Source of the DNA: Campylobacter insulaenigrae NCTC 12927
GTDB lineage: Bacteria; Campylobacterota; Campylobacteria; Campylobacterales; Campylobacteraceae
Reading direction: 5' to 3'
Length of the DNA: 64,000 bases
Assembly (NCBI RefSeq): GCF_000816185.1
Contig: NZ_CP007770.1
Coordinates: forward strand, 1 to 64,000
Shown here: positions 50,974 through 60,437 of the stretch, one piece after another
Layout of the letters: each line of letters opens with the position of its first letter
Numbering within the stretch: the stretch's first letter is position 1
The notes under the pieces: generated by a model
Seen by the model: only the letters and a program-made list of their open reading frames with translations
What the model was told of the DNA's origin: nothing
Database searches by the model: none
Program-made: the position numbers and the translations under genes

Positions 50974-51630
50974 ATGTTTGAGTTAAGAAAATTACCTTAT
51001 GAAGTAGATGCTTTTGGAGACTTTTTAAGTGCTGAAACTTTCTCATTTCATCATGGAAAACACCATCAAACTTATGTAAATAATTTAAATAATCTTATTA
51101 AAGGCACTCAGTTTGAAGGTAAAGATTTAGTTTACATTATTAAAAACTCAGAAGGTGGTATTTTTAATAATGCAGCACAAGTTTATAATCACGATTTTTA
51201 TTTTGATTGTATAAAACCAAAAACATGCTGTGGTTGTGGCTGTTCTTTGGATGAGTCATTTAAAGCAGCAGTTGAAAAAGATTTTGGTTCAATGGAAAAT
51301 TTAAAAGAAGAATTTATAAAAGGCGCAACTGGTGTTTTTGGTTCAGGATGGTTTTGGTTAGTTTATAATGTTAAAAGCAAAAAGTTAGAGCTTACTGGAA
51401 CAAGTAATGCAGCTACGCCTATTACTGAAGATAAAATTCCACTTTTGGTGGTGGATGTTTGGGAACATGCTTATTATGTTGATCATCGTAACGCTCGCCC
51501 TGCATATTTAGAAAAATTTTATTCACATATAAATTGGGAATTTGTTTCTAAAGCTTATGAATGGGCTATTAAAGAAGGTATGAATTCTGTAAGTTTTTAT
51601 GCTAACGAATTACATCCTGTAAATTCATAA
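50974..51630 (+). CDS. sodB: Superoxide dismutase (Fe)
   Basis: Converts superoxide to peroxide and oxygen. 218 residues from ATG 50974 after AAGGAGAATAAAT. Metal ligands fit the Fe/Mn family: HHGKHHQTYV, NHDFYFDC, and DVWEHAYYVDHRN. Next to the second ligand is an unusual cysteine-rich loop KTCCGCGCSL, where other Fe-SODs have a Gly-rich loop. From memory C. jejuni SodB has a comparable loop, so it is a genus trait. Confidence 0.95.
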   Translation: MFELRKLPYEVDAFGDFLSAETFSFHHGKHHQTYVNNLNNLIKGTQFEGKDLVYIIKNSEGGIFNNAAQVYNHDFYFDCIKPKTCCGCGCSLDESFKAAVEKDFGSMENLKEEFIKGATGVFGSGWFWLVYNVKSKKLELTGTSNAATPITEDKIPLLVVDVWEHAYYVDHRNARPAYLEKFYSHINWEFVSKAYEWAIKEGMNSVSFYANELHPVNS

Positions 51631-51660
51631 AGACTTTTTAAGAAAATTTTCATAAAATAA

Positions 51661-51681
51661 TCCTTAGATATATTCTAAGGA
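51661..51681 (+). promoter_or_regulatory. Hairpin covering the dcuC ribosome-binding site
   Basis: TCCTTAGA (51661-51668) pairs perfectly with TCTAAGGA (51674-51681) around a 5-base loop. The right arm contains the first five bases of the AAGGAGG ribosome site (51677-51683) of the gene starting at 51688, so the hairpin could mask it. It could also be part of the sodB terminator, though no T-run follows. Confidence 0.5.
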
Positions 51682-51687
51682 GGATTT

Positions 51688-53061
51688 ATGGAAATTCTAA
51701 TTTCTGTAGTCGCTACTTTGTTTTGTGTATTTTTAGTAGCGTATTTTATTCTGAAAAAATACAATCCTATTTTTACATTTTTTCTCTCGGGTATTGTTAT
51801 TTTAATTATAGTCTCGTCTATCACAGGAGAGTCTGTTTTAAAGCAAAGTATGGGTAATGTTGTGTTTGATGTCTTTGGTTTTGTTACAGAAACTTTTAAG
51901 ACAAATTTAGCTGGAGTTGGCTTAATTATAATGTCTGTTGCAGGATTTGCAGCTTATATGAAACATATTAATGCCTCTGCTAAACTCGCATTTGTAGCCA
52001 ATAAGCCTCTAGGTAGAATTAAAAATAAATATTTGGTTTTGAGTGGAACTTTTGTAGTAGGTATGGCTCTAAAAATAGTTATTTCAAGTTATACAGGATT
52101 ATTACTTTTATTATTAGCTTCGATTTATCCGGTATTAATCGCCATTGGTATTCGCCCAATTACAGCTGTTTCTGTTCTTTCTTTGATTGCACTTGATTAT
52201 GGACCAAAAGATGGTAATTCTATCAATTTAGCGGATATGGTTGGTATAGATAATGTTGTTGCAATGTTTTTTGAATATCAAATTTATCCAGTTATTGCTT
52301 ATGTTGTTGTCATGGCTTTGCTTATTCCATTTTATTATAGCTATATGGATAAAAAAGATATTGCTAAAGGTGTGATTGATGATGTAGAACATATGGAAAT
52401 AAAAGATCCAAAATGTCCTTTATTTTATATCTTCTTACCTTGGCTTCCAATAGCATTTTTATTTGGTGCATATTTTGCAAGTTTGTATGGATATAAAATT
52501 AAACTTGATGTTGTGAGTGCAAATTTTTTAAGTATAAGTTTAGTGTTTATTTTAGAGTATATTAGACACAAAGATGCTAAAAAATTGGCAGATGATTTGA
52601 TGGTTATTTTAAAATCAATGGCAGAAATTTTTGTCAGTGTGGTTTGTATTATTATTGCAGCTTCTATTTTCGCAGAAGGTATTAAAGCTTTAAAAGGTAT
52701 TGAGCATTTGGCATTGGCTGTTTCTTCTATGGGTGCTTCAGCTGTTTTAGTTACTATTGTGGTGTTGAGTTTCATTGTTTATTTTGCAAGTGTCATCATG
52801 GGAAGTGGTATAGCAGCTTTCAATGCTTTTGGAAGATTAGCTCCTGATATAGCAGCTAAATTAGGAATTAATCCTATATCATTAGCATTGCCACTAGAAA
52901 TTGCTTCTTGTTTAGGACGTGCAGCTTCTCCTATATCTGGAGGGATTTTAGCCTTAGCAGGATTTGCAAAATTAGATCCTGTAGCTATTGTAAAAAGATC
53001 CACTCCTTTATTGCTTGTAGGGATGGCACTAAATATTTTGATAGCTTGGTATTTTGCTTAA
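51688..53061 (+). CDS. dcuC: DcuC-family anaerobic C4-dicarboxylate transporter
   Basis: 457-residue inner-membrane carrier with about 12 spans of the DcuC family, which exchanges or exports succinate and fumarate under low oxygen. Visible family features are the long hydrophobic N-terminus, ALDYGPKDGNSINLAD, the central cytoplasmic loop DDVEHMEIKDPKCP, and the C-terminal IASCLGRAASPISGG. A very strong AAGGAGG site precedes the ATG by 4 bases and lies partly in a hairpin. Convergent with purM across a shared terminator. Confidence 0.88.
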   Translation: MEILISVVATLFCVFLVAYFILKKYNPIFTFFLSGIVILIIVSSITGESVLKQSMGNVVFDVFGFVTETFKTNLAGVGLIIMSVAGFAAYMKHINASAKLAFVANKPLGRIKNKYLVLSGTFVVGMALKIVISSYTGLLLLLLASIYPVLIAIGIRPITAVSVLSLIALDYGPKDGNSINLADMVGIDNVVAMFFEYQIYPVIAYVVVMALLIPFYYSYMDKKDIAKGVIDDVEHMEIKDPKCPLFYIFLPWLPIAFLFGAYFASLYGYKIKLDVVSANFLSISLVFILEYIRHKDAKKLADDLMVILKSMAEIFVSVVCIIIAASIFAEGIKALKGIEHLALAVSSMGASAVLVTIVVLSFIVYFASVIMGSGIAAFNAFGRLAPDIAAKLGINPISLALPLEIASCLGRAASPISGGILALAGFAKLDPVAIVKRSTPLLLVGMALNILIAWYFA

Positions 53062-53067
53062 AATGAA

Positions 53068-53092
53068 GAATAATGGCTTTTTGCCATTATTC
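53068..53092. terminator. Bidirectional terminator between dcuC and purM
   Basis: Perfect 10-bp stem GAATAATGGC (53068-53077) and GCCATTATTC (53083-53092) around TTTTT. It overlaps the purM stop codon and starts 6 bases after the dcuC stop. Confidence 0.75.
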
Positions 53093-54076
53093 TAAAATAA
53101 TTCCTTCATTTAATACTACTTCACCTATAATGTAAGCATCTGAATTTTCTAAGATTTTATCTACATTAGTGGGATTTGCTACTATTACCATTCCTACTCC
53201 CATATTAAAACTTCTATACATTTCATTTTCTTCAACGCTTTGACCTATTTGATAAAATATTTCATGGGTTTTTAAATGATGTTTTCTAATTACTGCTCCA
53301 ATACCTTGTGGAAAAATTCTAGGTAAATTTTCTACCAACCCACCACCTGTAATATGTGCTAAAGCATTAATATAAGGTTTTAATTTTAAAAAATCTTTTA
53401 CATAAATTCTCGTAGGTTCAAGCAAAATATCAATTAGTGTTTTTTCACCTATTTTATCATCAAATTTAAGTTTTTGTGCCTCAAATAATACTTTTCTAGC
53501 TAAAGAGTATCCATTAGAATGAAGACCACTACTTGGTAGAGCTAATAAAATATCACCATTTTTCACAAAAGATCTTCTGTCTATTTCATCTTTTTCAGCC
53601 ATTCCTACTGAAAAACCGGCTAAATCAAAATCTCCTGTGTGGTACATACCGGGCATTTCTGCAGTTTCTCCTCCTATCAGAGCACATTTTGCTTTTTTAC
53701 ACCCATTTGCTATACCCATTACAACTTTTTTGGCATTTTCAACTTCTAATTTTGCACTCGCATAATAATCTAAGAAAAAAAGTGGAGTAGCAAAATTACA
53801 AACTAGATCATTTACGCACATTGCAACCAAATCTTCACCTATGGTGGTAAAATTTTGAGCATCGATTGCAAGTCTTAATTTAGTCCCCACTCCATCGGTT
53901 GCAGCTAACATTACAGGATTTTTAAAACCTTGTGGCATAGCAAAAGCACCGGAAAAAGATCCTATCCCACCTAATACATTTTCATTAAAAGTCTCTTTGA
54001 CTATAGGTTTTATAGCTTCTACAAAAGCATTGCCGTTATCTATACTTACTCCAGCGTCTTCATAGCTTATATTCAT
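53087..54076 (-). CDS. purM: Phosphoribosylaminoimidazole synthetase (AIR synthetase)
   Basis: ATP-dependent ring closure of FGAM to AIR in purine synthesis. The 329-residue protein shows SYEDAGVSIDNGN, the ATDGVGTKLRLA motif, GGETAEMPGMY, SSGLHSNGYSL and ITGGGLVENLPRI, all PurM signatures. ATG follows AAGGAATATAA. Divergent from coaE. Confidence 0.96.
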   Translation of the reverse strand: MNISYEDAGVSIDNGNAFVEAIKPIVKETFNENVLGGIGSFSGAFAMPQGFKNPVMLAATDGVGTKLRLAIDAQNFTTIGEDLVAMCVNDLVCNFATPLFFLDYYASAKLEVENAKKVVMGIANGCKKAKCALIGGETAEMPGMYHTGDFDLAGFSVGMAEKDEIDRRSFVKNGDILLALPSSGLHSNGYSLARKVLFEAQKLKFDDKIGEKTLIDILLEPTRIYVKDFLKLKPYINALAHITGGGLVENLPRIFPQGIGAVIRKHHLKTHEIFYQIGQSVEENEMYRSFNMGVGMVIVANPTNVDKILENSDAYIIGEVVLNEGIILE

Positions 54077-54134
54077 TTATATTCCTTTAAGAATTTAAAG
54101 TGTATTTTAGCTAAAAATCTTTTAAGGCTAAATT

Positions 54135-54728
54135 ATGCAAAATGCTTATTTTGTGACTTCAAGTATTGCAGGTGGAAAATCAACTTTTATTAAAATAGTT
54201 AAAAAATTAGGATTTGATACTATAAGTGCTGATGAAATTACTCACATGTTATTAAACGAAAATGCTCAACATATTGCAAAACTTTTTGATGATTTTAGTT
54301 TAATTGTAAATAATGGTATAGATAGAAAAAAACTTGGAAATATAATTTTTAATGATGTATTAGCTAAATCAAAATTAGAAAATTTTATTCATCCAAAAAT
54401 TAAAAAAGAAATTTTAAGCCAAGCAATAAAAATTGATAAAAAAAATAAGGCTTTTTTTATAGAATTACCACTATTTTTTGAAAACAATAATTATCAAAAT
54501 TTAGGAAAAAGTATTTTAATTTATGCACCAAAAAAACTTTTGCTTCAAAGACTTATGAAAAGAGAGCATATAGATAAAGAAGAGGCTTTAAAAAGAATAA
54601 ATTGTCAGCTTGATATAGAAAAAAAGAAACAAATAGCTGATTATGTTATAGAAAACATAGAGAGTTATGAAATATTTGAAGAAAGTGTGTTAAATTTTTT
54701 GAAATATAATTTAAAGGTTATTATATGA
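54135..54728 (+). CDS. coaE: Dephospho-CoA kinase
   Basis: Last step of coenzyme A synthesis. The 197 residues include the P-loop SSIAGGKST near the N-terminus (the common GxxxSGKST with Ala-Gly in place of Ser-Gly), SADEITHMLL, FIHPKIKKEI, and IELPLFFENN with the substrate-binding Leu-Phe-Glu. Overlaps dapF by 4 bases. Confidence 0.9.
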   Translation: MQNAYFVTSSIAGGKSTFIKIVKKLGFDTISADEITHMLLNENAQHIAKLFDDFSLIVNNGIDRKKLGNIIFNDVLAKSKLENFIHPKIKKEILSQAIKIDKKNKAFFIELPLFFENNNYQNLGKSILIYAPKKLLLQRLMKREHIDKEEALKRINCQLDIEKKKQIADYVIENIESYEIFEESVLNFLKYNLKVII

Positions 54729-55477
54729 AATACTTTAAATATTGTGCTAGTGGAAATGATTTTGTTATATTCGCAGACGAGGAGAAAAAAGATAGAACCA
54801 AGTTAGCGCAAATTCTTTGTGATAGATATAAAGGCATAGGTGCAGATGGACTTATAGTTATAGTTCCGCATAAAAAATATGATTTTGAATGGCAGTTTTA
54901 TAATTGTGACGGAAGTGAAGCTAATATGTGTGGTAATGGATCAAGAGCAGCAGCGCATTTTGCACATTATTTTTTAAAAAAACCTAAATATTTAAATTTT
55001 ATCACAGGTGCAGGATTGATTAAATCTCACATAGAAAGCGATATGGTTGAAATTAAATTGAGTGATGTTAAAAATATTAAAGAGCCTTTTGAATATAAAC
55101 AAATGCAGTGGCAATTATGCGATACAGGTGTTCCCCATCTTGTAACTTTTGTAGATGATTTAGATGATTTTAATGAGCAATTATGTAAAGAATTGCGTCT
55201 AAAATATAATGCAAATGTAAATTTTGCAAAAGTTGAAAATGATGAATTGCTTAAAGTAAGAACATTTGAGCGAGGTGTGGAGAGTGAGACTTTAGCATGT
55301 GGAACAGGTATGGGGGCATGTTTTTACCTAGCACAACTTAATTATAAAGTTAAATCAAAAATCACAATACAGCCAAAAAGTGGTGAAAATTTGGTATTTA
55401 GACTCGAAGAAGATCAAATATTTTTTAAAGGGAAGGTAAAGTATTGTTTTGAAGCTAATTATAATTTTTCTTGTTAG
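54725..55477 (+). CDS. dapF: Diaminopimelate epimerase
   Basis: Converts LL- to meso-diaminopimelate for peptidoglycan and lysine. The 250 residues contain the two catalytic cysteines in CDGSEANMCGNGSRA and ETLACGTGMGA, plus ASGNDFVIF near the start. Slightly shorter than E. coli DapF (274) but complete. The next ORF starts inside its last 29 bases. Confidence 0.94.
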   Translation: MKYFKYCASGNDFVIFADEEKKDRTKLAQILCDRYKGIGADGLIVIVPHKKYDFEWQFYNCDGSEANMCGNGSRAAAHFAHYFLKKPKYLNFITGAGLIKSHIESDMVEIKLSDVKNIKEPFEYKQMQWQLCDTGVPHLVTFVDDLDDFNEQLCKELRLKYNANVNFAKVENDELLKVRTFERGVESETLACGTGMGACFYLAQLNYKVKSKITIQPKSGENLVFRLEEDQIFFKGKVKYCFEANYNFSC

Positions 55478-56156
55478 TTGTATTTTATTACAAGCTAAAT
55501 TTATACCAGGATTTAATGAAGATTTTTATACTCTTGATATCAATCAAAAAAGAGAAGTTTTTATAGGTAAAATTAGCACTTTGCTTGATAATTCTTTTAA
55601 AGATATAGAGAATGAACAAGAATTTGTAAATAATTTTTTTCATGAAGCGTTAAAATTAAATTTTAGAAATTTAAATCCAATAGCTTTAAACAGATTGATA
55701 GAGTTAAAAGAAAAATACAGAATAAAAAATTTATATAATATCCAAGAATATCAAGAAAAAATTCAAAAAGTTCCTAAATCTTTGGCTATAGCTCAAGCTA
55801 TTATAGAAAGTGCTACAGGAACAAGTCGTTTTGCTAAAGAAGCTAATAATCTTTTTGGAGAATGGACTTGGGGAGATAAAGGTTTAATACCCAAGGAAAG
55901 AAGTGTAAATAAAACACATAAAATTAAAGTATTTGATACTTTGCAAGAAAGCGTTGATTCTTATATTTTAAATTTAAATCGTCATAATGCTTATGAGGAT
56001 TTTAGAATGTGGCGCAAGAATGTGTTGGAAAAAGGAGAAAAATTAGATGGTAAAGAAGCTGCCATACACTTAGAAAAATATTCTGAAATAAAAAATAAAT
56101 ATACCCAATTAATCTTAGCTATTATAAAAAAACATGAATTAGATAAAGTGGATTAA
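55449..56156 (+). CDS. Secreted Bax-like glucosaminidase-domain protein
   Basis: 235 residues with a Sec signal peptide (LIIIFLVSCILLQA). The catalytic-type segment VPKSLAIAQAIIESATGTSRFAKEANNLFGEWTW resembles Bax/FlgJ-like glucosaminidases, with the Glu in IIES. It probably trims peptidoglycan in the periplasm. The start is TTG at 55449, inside dapF, without an obvious ribosome site. Convergent with the next gene by 4 bases. Matches the Cj1532 position of C. jejuni from memory. Confidence 0.75.
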   Translation: MKLIIIFLVSCILLQAKFIPGFNEDFYTLDINQKREVFIGKISTLLDNSFKDIENEQEFVNNFFHEALKLNFRNLNPIALNRLIELKEKYRIKNLYNIQEYQEKIQKVPKSLAIAQAIIESATGTSRFAKEANNLFGEWTWGDKGLIPKERSVNKTHKIKVFDTLQESVDSYILNLNRHNAYEDFRMWRKNVLEKGEKLDGKEAAIHLEKYSEIKNKYTQLILAIIKKHELDKVD

Positions 56157-57208
56157 TTTCCTAAAGCCCATTCATCAAATGGAAGTAATAAAATTCTAAT
56201 TCCATTAATAAAAATTTCTGCACTTTGTGAGAGTGTAATAATAAAAATTGAAGAAAGTTTGAGATGATTTTTACTAAGAATTTTTTTTATTTTTAATAAA
56301 ATTAAATCTTTATCCTTAAAAGGAGAACATAAAAAAGCGATATTTAAATTTGGAATATAAAAATCAAAGTATTTTGTATAAAAAATTTCTTGTTTGAATT
56401 TAAACATTTCATTTAAAACTAAATTCTCAAATAAAGCACTAAAATCTTTCTGTACACTTAAGGCATTTTTTAAATAGAAATCATAAAAATATACTTTTTT
56501 TACATTTTTATCATAATTTTTTACAAAATATAAAGTATAATTTTGTTCCAATTTTGCTATATTTTTATACAAAGTATCTTTTGAAATTTGCATTTTTTCT
56601 TTCATAGATTTAAATAAATCGTTAGTACTAAATTCATTAGAAATATTTAATGCGATAAATTTTAAAATATTTAATTCTAAAGGGTTATAAAAACTTTTTA
56701 GGTAAGTAAAATTTACTTCTTGATTTTGAATTACATTTCTTCCAGTATGTAAAAAATAACTTACCATAGATTTTATGTCAACATATTTTTTATTTAAACT
56801 TAGAAATTCTTCAAAATCTAAAAAATCAAGATAAATTTCTTCAAAATTATCTAATTTAAAATTCATCATATTAACACTTAATATAATTTGTAAATTTAAG
56901 TGTTTTAAAACGTTAAAATCAAATTCGTAACAAAAATTACAAAGAATTAGAAATTTAATTTGAGGGTTATAAGTTAGAAAAGAGTTAAGATGTAATAAAC
57001 TTTTTTCATCAAAACGTAAATCAGCACAGTCGATAAAAAGTATATTTTCATTTTTATAAAAAGATAAAAAATTTAAAATAAGATTTTTTTTACCGCTAGC
57101 AAAACCGCCTTTTATAATAAGATTTTTATTGCTTTGAATTTGAACTTTTCTTTCTTTGAAGCTTTGAATTTTTGGATAATTATCATAAAAAAATTGTAAT
57201 ATTTTCAT
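56153..57208 (-). CDS. P-loop ATPase with helix-turn-helix (Cj1533-type)
   Basis: 351 residues. A Walker A KGGFASGKKNL (about 35-45), a Walker B-like ILFIDCADLR and a sensor-like LKFLILCN give an AAA_14-type ATPase core. About residues 190-240 form a winged-helix (FSTNDLFKSMKEKMQISKDTLYKNIAKLE). The C-terminus has the DUF4143-like LFENLVLNEMFKFKQEIFYTK. Function unknown. Its position next to coaE-dapF-Bax is conserved in C. jejuni as I recall. tRNA-Ala lies just upstream. Confidence 0.72.
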   Translation of the reverse strand: MKILQFFYDNYPKIQSFKERKVQIQSNKNLIIKGGFASGKKNLILNFLSFYKNENILFIDCADLRFDEKSLLHLNSFLTYNPQIKFLILCNFCYEFDFNVLKHLNLQIILSVNMMNFKLDNFEEIYLDFLDFEEFLSLNKKYVDIKSMVSYFLHTGRNVIQNQEVNFTYLKSFYNPLELNILKFIALNISNEFSTNDLFKSMKEKMQISKDTLYKNIAKLEQNYTLYFVKNYDKNVKKVYFYDFYLKNALSVQKDFSALFENLVLNEMFKFKQEIFYTKYFDFYIPNLNIAFLCSPFKDKDLILLKIKKILSKNHLKLSSIFIITLSQSAEIFINGIRILLLPFDEWALGN

Positions 57209-57220
57209 AATTTAAATTTC

Positions 57221-57296
57221 TGGTGGAGTATAGCGGGTTCGAACCGCTGACCCCAACGCTGCCAGCGTTGTGCTCTCCCAGCTGAGCTAATACCCC
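57221..57296 (-). tRNA. tRNA-Ala (GGC)
   Basis: 76-base cloverleaf on the minus strand with encoded CCA. The acceptor GGGGTAT pairs with ATACTCC allowing one wobble pair, the D-loop is AGCTCAGCTGGGAGAGC, the anticodon loop is CTGGCAG (GGC), and the T-loop is GGTTCGAACC. Between it and rpsJ lies a 225-base spacer holding the S10 operon promoter. Confidence 0.95.
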
Positions 57297-57425
57297 TTTT
57301 TACATTCGATTATTAATGCAGTAAGGATAATATATTTTAGCTTATATTTTATTAAATTTAATCTTTTAATGTTAAATATTATCCTTATAATAAGGAAAAA
57401 AATATAAAAAAATACACATTAATTC

Positions 57426-57455
57426 TTGACTTTGGAAAACTTGTTTTTATATAAT
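57426..57455 (+). promoter_or_regulatory. Promoter of the S10 ribosomal operon
   Basis: -35 TTGACT (57426-57431) and -10 TATAAT (57450-57455), separated by 18 bases, upstream of rpsJ. This is an unusually complete sigma-70 promoter for an epsilonproteobacterium, as expected of a highly expressed operon. The likely transcription start lies near 57462. Confidence 0.75.
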
Positions 57456-57478
57456 ACCTCCATCATTATTACATGGTG

Positions 57479-57498
57479 GTTAGATTATTTTATCTAAC
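57479..57498 (+). promoter_or_regulatory. Leader hairpin of the S10 operon
   Basis: GTTAGAT (57479-57485) pairs with ATCTAAC (57492-57498) across a 6-base loop, in the short leader between promoter and the rpsJ ribosome site (AAAGGA). It could be a regulatory structure, though no homology to the E. coli L4-responsive leader is evident. Confidence 0.4.
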
Positions 57499-57521
57499 GA
57501 GTTCTTTATAAAGGAAAAAAT

Positions 57522-57833
57522 ATGGAAAGAATCAGGCTTAAGCTAAAAGCTTATGACCACAGAGTTCTAGATCGTACAGTTGCAGCAATTGTAGAAGCTG
57601 TTAAAAGAACTGGTGCTGACATTAGAGGTCCGGTACCAATGCCTACAAAAATAAAAAGATATACAGTTTTGAAATCTCCACATATCAACAAAGATTCACG
57701 CGAGCAGTTTGAGATGAGAATTCATGCACGTATGCTTGATATTGTAGCAGCTACTCCAGATACAGTAGATTCACTCACAAAACTTGACTTAGCTCCTGAA
57801 GTTAATGTTGAAGTAAGAGCTATGGGTAAATAA
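57522..57833 (+). CDS. rpsJ: 30S ribosomal protein S10
   Basis: 103-residue 30S head protein and NusE antitermination factor. Signatures are [32 protein letters not shown] and [13 protein letters not shown]. First gene of the S10 operon, 66 bases after the strong promoter's -10, with AAAGGA upstream of the ATG. Confidence 0.97.
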   Translation: MERIRLKLKAYDHRVLDRTVAAIVEAVKRTGADIRGPVPMPTKIKRYTVLKSPHINKDSREQFEMRIHARMLDIVAATPDTVDSLTKLDLAPEVNVEVRAMGK

Positions 57834-57843
57834 GGATAAAATT

Positions 57844-58419
57844 ATGGAATACATTGTAGAAAAAATTGGTATGAGTAGAACAATAAGCACACCAAGCATT
57901 CCTGTAACCTTACTTAAACTTGTGCAAACTAAGGTATGTGAAGTTGAAAATGGAAAAGCTTTAGTCGCTTATGTGAAAGGTAAAGCAAATAACAAATGTA
58001 TTGCTGGTCAGCAAAAAAAATATAATCTTTCAGCTGAATATAATAGATTTGCTAATTTAGAAGTGGCAAATACTCAAGCAGGGGATATTGATTTAAATCC
58101 CTTAAAAGAGGCTTCAATATTAAAAGTTAGTTTTAATTCTAAAGGTAGAGGCTATAGCGGGGTTATGAAAAGACATGGATTTGCTGGAGGCCCTGCAAGT
58201 CACGGTTCAAGATTTCATAGACGCCACGGGTCAATAGGTAATCGTGAATGGCCAGGTCGTGTTCAACCAGGTATGAAAATGGCAGGTCATTATGGTAATG
58301 TAAAAGTTACTGTAAAAAATGAAATAGTATCGTTTGATGAAGAAAATGGTGTTTTAGTAGTTAAGGGTGCTGTACCAGGATATAATGGTGCTATGGGTAA
58401 AATAAGGATTGCAAAATGA
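57844..58419 (+). CDS. rplC: 50S ribosomal protein L3
   Basis: 191-residue early-assembling 50S protein. It has the loop reaching the peptidyl-transferase centre ([22 protein letters not shown]) and the basic [14 protein letters not shown]. Starts 10 bases after rpsJ, with AAGGATAAAATT upstream. Overlaps rplD by 4 bases. Confidence 0.96.
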   Translation: MEYIVEKIGMSRTISTPSIPVTLLKLVQTKVCEVENGKALVAYVKGKANNKCIAGQQKKYNLSAEYNRFANLEVANTQAGDIDLNPLKEASILKVSFNSKGRGYSGVMKRHGFAGGPASHGSRFHRRHGSIGNREWPGRVQPGMKMAGHYGNVKVTVKNEIVSFDEENGVLVVKGAVPGYNGAMGKIRIAK

Positions 58420-59030
58420 GTAAAGTAACTGTTTTAAATGATAAATTTGAAAAAACTAGTGAACTCGAACTTCCAGCAAAATATGCAGAAGTTAATTCTC
58501 ACAACCTTTATTTATATGTAAAATCTTATCTTGCTGGTCTTAGAGCAAATACAGCTCATACTAAAGGTAGGAGTGATGTAAGTGGTGGTGGTAAAAAACC
58601 ATGGAGACAAAAAGGACGTGGTGGTGCAAGAGCTGGTTCAAGCAGAACGAATGTTTGGGTAGGTGGTGCTGTAGCATTTGGTCCTACAAATAATCGTAAC
58701 TATATTCAAAAAGTGAATAAAAAACAAAAACGCTTAGCACTTGAGAGAGCACTAGCTGATAAAGCTCAAAAAAATGCATTATTTTCAGTAGATAGTTTGA
58801 GTATTGAAAGTGGCAAAACAAAAGATGCAAATGCAGTTATTAAAAAGCTTGGTTTGAAAGATACTTTAATTGTAAAAGATTTACTAGATGAAAAAACATT
58901 ACTTGCTTTTAGAAATTTAGCAAATTGTTATGTTGTTGATGCAAGTGAAGTTAATGCTTATTTAGTATCTGTATTTAATGCTGTTATTATTGAAAAAGCA
59001 GCACTTGAATCTATCGTAAAAGAGGGTTAA
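58416..59030 (+). CDS. rplD: 50S ribosomal protein L4
   Basis: 204-residue exit-tunnel protein; its extended loop is visible as [20 protein letters not shown]. In E. coli L4 represses this operon; whether it does so here is not evident from the leader. Overlaps rplC by 4 bases and ends one base before rplW. Confidence 0.96.
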   Translation: MSKVTVLNDKFEKTSELELPAKYAEVNSHNLYLYVKSYLAGLRANTAHTKGRSDVSGGGKKPWRQKGRGGARAGSSRTNVWVGGAVAFGPTNNRNYIQKVNKKQKRLALERALADKAQKNALFSVDSLSIESGKTKDANAVIKKLGLKDTLIVKDLLDEKTLLAFRNLANCYVVDASEVNAYLVSVFNAVIIEKAALESIVKEG

Positions 59031-59031
59031 A

Positions 59032-59313
59032 ATGGCAGATATTACTGATATAAAAACAATACTTTACACTGAAAAAAGTTTAAACCTTCAAGAGCAAGGT
59101 GTTGTAGTTATCCAAACTTCTCCAAAGATGACAAAAAATGGTTTAAAAGAAGTTTTGAAAGAATATTTTGGTGTAACTCCAGTAAGAATCAATTCTTTAA
59201 AAATGGATGGAAAGATAAAGCGTTTTAGAGGTCGTGAAGGTCAAAGAAATAGCTTTAAAAAATTCTATGTTAAGCTACCAGAGGGTGTTAGCTTAGAAAG
59301 TTCGGAGGCATAA
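59032..59313 (+). CDS. rplW: 50S ribosomal protein L23
   Basis: 93-residue exit-site protein that docks trigger factor and SRP. Typical stretches are [22 protein letters not shown]-like [12 protein letters not shown] and [18 protein letters not shown]. One base separates it from rplD and from rplB. Confidence 0.95.
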   Translation: MADITDIKTILYTEKSLNLQEQGVVVIQTSPKMTKNGLKEVLKEYFGVTPVRINSLKMDGKIKRFRGREGQRNSFKKFYVKLPEGVSLESSEA

Positions 59314-59314
59314 G

Positions 59315-60145
59315 ATGGCAATTAAAACATACAAACCATATACTCCAAGTAGAAGATACATTACAGGTGTAAGTTCTGAAGATATTACTGCAAAAGCTAG
59401 TGTGAGATCATTGCTTGTTAAGCTTCCAGCACATGCAGGCCGTAATAATAATGGTAGAATTACAAGTCGTCATAAGGAAGCTGGTGCTAAAAAACTTTAT
59501 AGAATTATAGATTTTAAAAGAAGAAAATTTGGCATAGAAGGTAAAGTTGAAGCAATTGAATATGATCCATATAGAAATTGTCGTATTGCATTAATTTCTT
59601 ATAGAGATGGTGAAAAAAGATATATTTTGCAACCTAGAGGCTTAGGTGTTGGCGATATTGTTTGTGCAGCAGAAAGCGGTCTTGATATTAAACCAGGTAA
59701 TGCGATGAAGCTTAAAAATATTCCTGTGGGTACTATTGTGCATAATATTGAATTAAAGCCAGGTAAGGGTGGTCAAATGATCCGTTCAGCTGGTGCTTAT
59801 GCGCAACTTATGGGTAAAGAAGAAAAATATGTTATCTTAAGACTTGCAAGTGGTGAAATGAGACAAGTTTTAGCTGAGTGTATGGCAAGCATTGGTGAAG
59901 TAGGTAATGAAGAATGGTCAAATATCACCATAGGTAAAGCAGGAAGAAATCGCCATAGAGGTATTCGTCCTCAAACTAGAGGTTCTGCTATGAATCCAGT
60001 TGATCACCCACACGGAGGGGGAGAAGGTAAGAAAAACTCTGGTCGTCATCCAGTTACTCCATGGGGTAAACCAACTAAAGGTGCTAAAACTCGCCGTAAA
60101 AAAGCTAGCGATAAGCTAATAATTTCAAGAAGAAAAGGAAAGTAA
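59315..60145 (+). CDS. rplB: 50S ribosomal protein L2
   Basis: 276-residue protein at the subunit interface near the peptidyl-transferase centre. Signatures are [19 protein letters not shown], the conserved [15 protein letters not shown] loop and a basic tail. A G5 run occurs in the HGGGEG codons, too short to be a contingency tract. Confidence 0.97.
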   Translation: MAIKTYKPYTPSRRYITGVSSEDITAKASVRSLLVKLPAHAGRNNNGRITSRHKEAGAKKLYRIIDFKRRKFGIEGKVEAIEYDPYRNCRIALISYRDGEKRYILQPRGLGVGDIVCAAESGLDIKPGNAMKLKNIPVGTIVHNIELKPGKGGQMIRSAGAYAQLMGKEEKYVILRLASGEMRQVLAECMASIGEVGNEEWSNITIGKAGRNRHRGIRPQTRGSAMNPVDHPHGGGEGKKNSGRHPVTPWGKPTKGAKTRRKKASDKLIISRRKGK

Positions 60146-60146
60146 G

Positions 60147-60428
60147 ATGGCTAGGTCACTAAAAAAAGGTCCTTTTGTTGATGACCATGTAATGAAAAAA
60201 GTCATCGCTGCTAAAAAAGCTAACGATGGTAAGCCAATTAAAACTTGGTCAAGACGCAGCACTATTATACCTGATATGATAGGTTTAACTTTTAATGTTC
60301 ATAATGGAAAAAGCTTTATACCTGTATACGTAACTGAAAATCATATTGGTTATAAATTAGGTGAATTTGCACCTACTAGAACATTTAAGGGTCACAAAGG
60401 CTCTGTTCAAAAGAAAATAGGCAAGTAA
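60147..60428 (+). CDS. rpsS: 30S ribosomal protein S19
   Basis: 93-residue head protein with [32 protein letters not shown] and [13 protein letters not shown], the S19 pattern. One base after rplB; 9 bases before rplV. Confidence 0.97.
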   Translation: MARSLKKGPFVDDHVMKKVIAAKKANDGKPIKTWSRRSTIIPDMIGLTFNVHNGKSFIPVYVTENHIGYKLGEFAPTRTFKGHKGSVQKKIGK

Positions 60429-60437
60429 GGAGAAATT

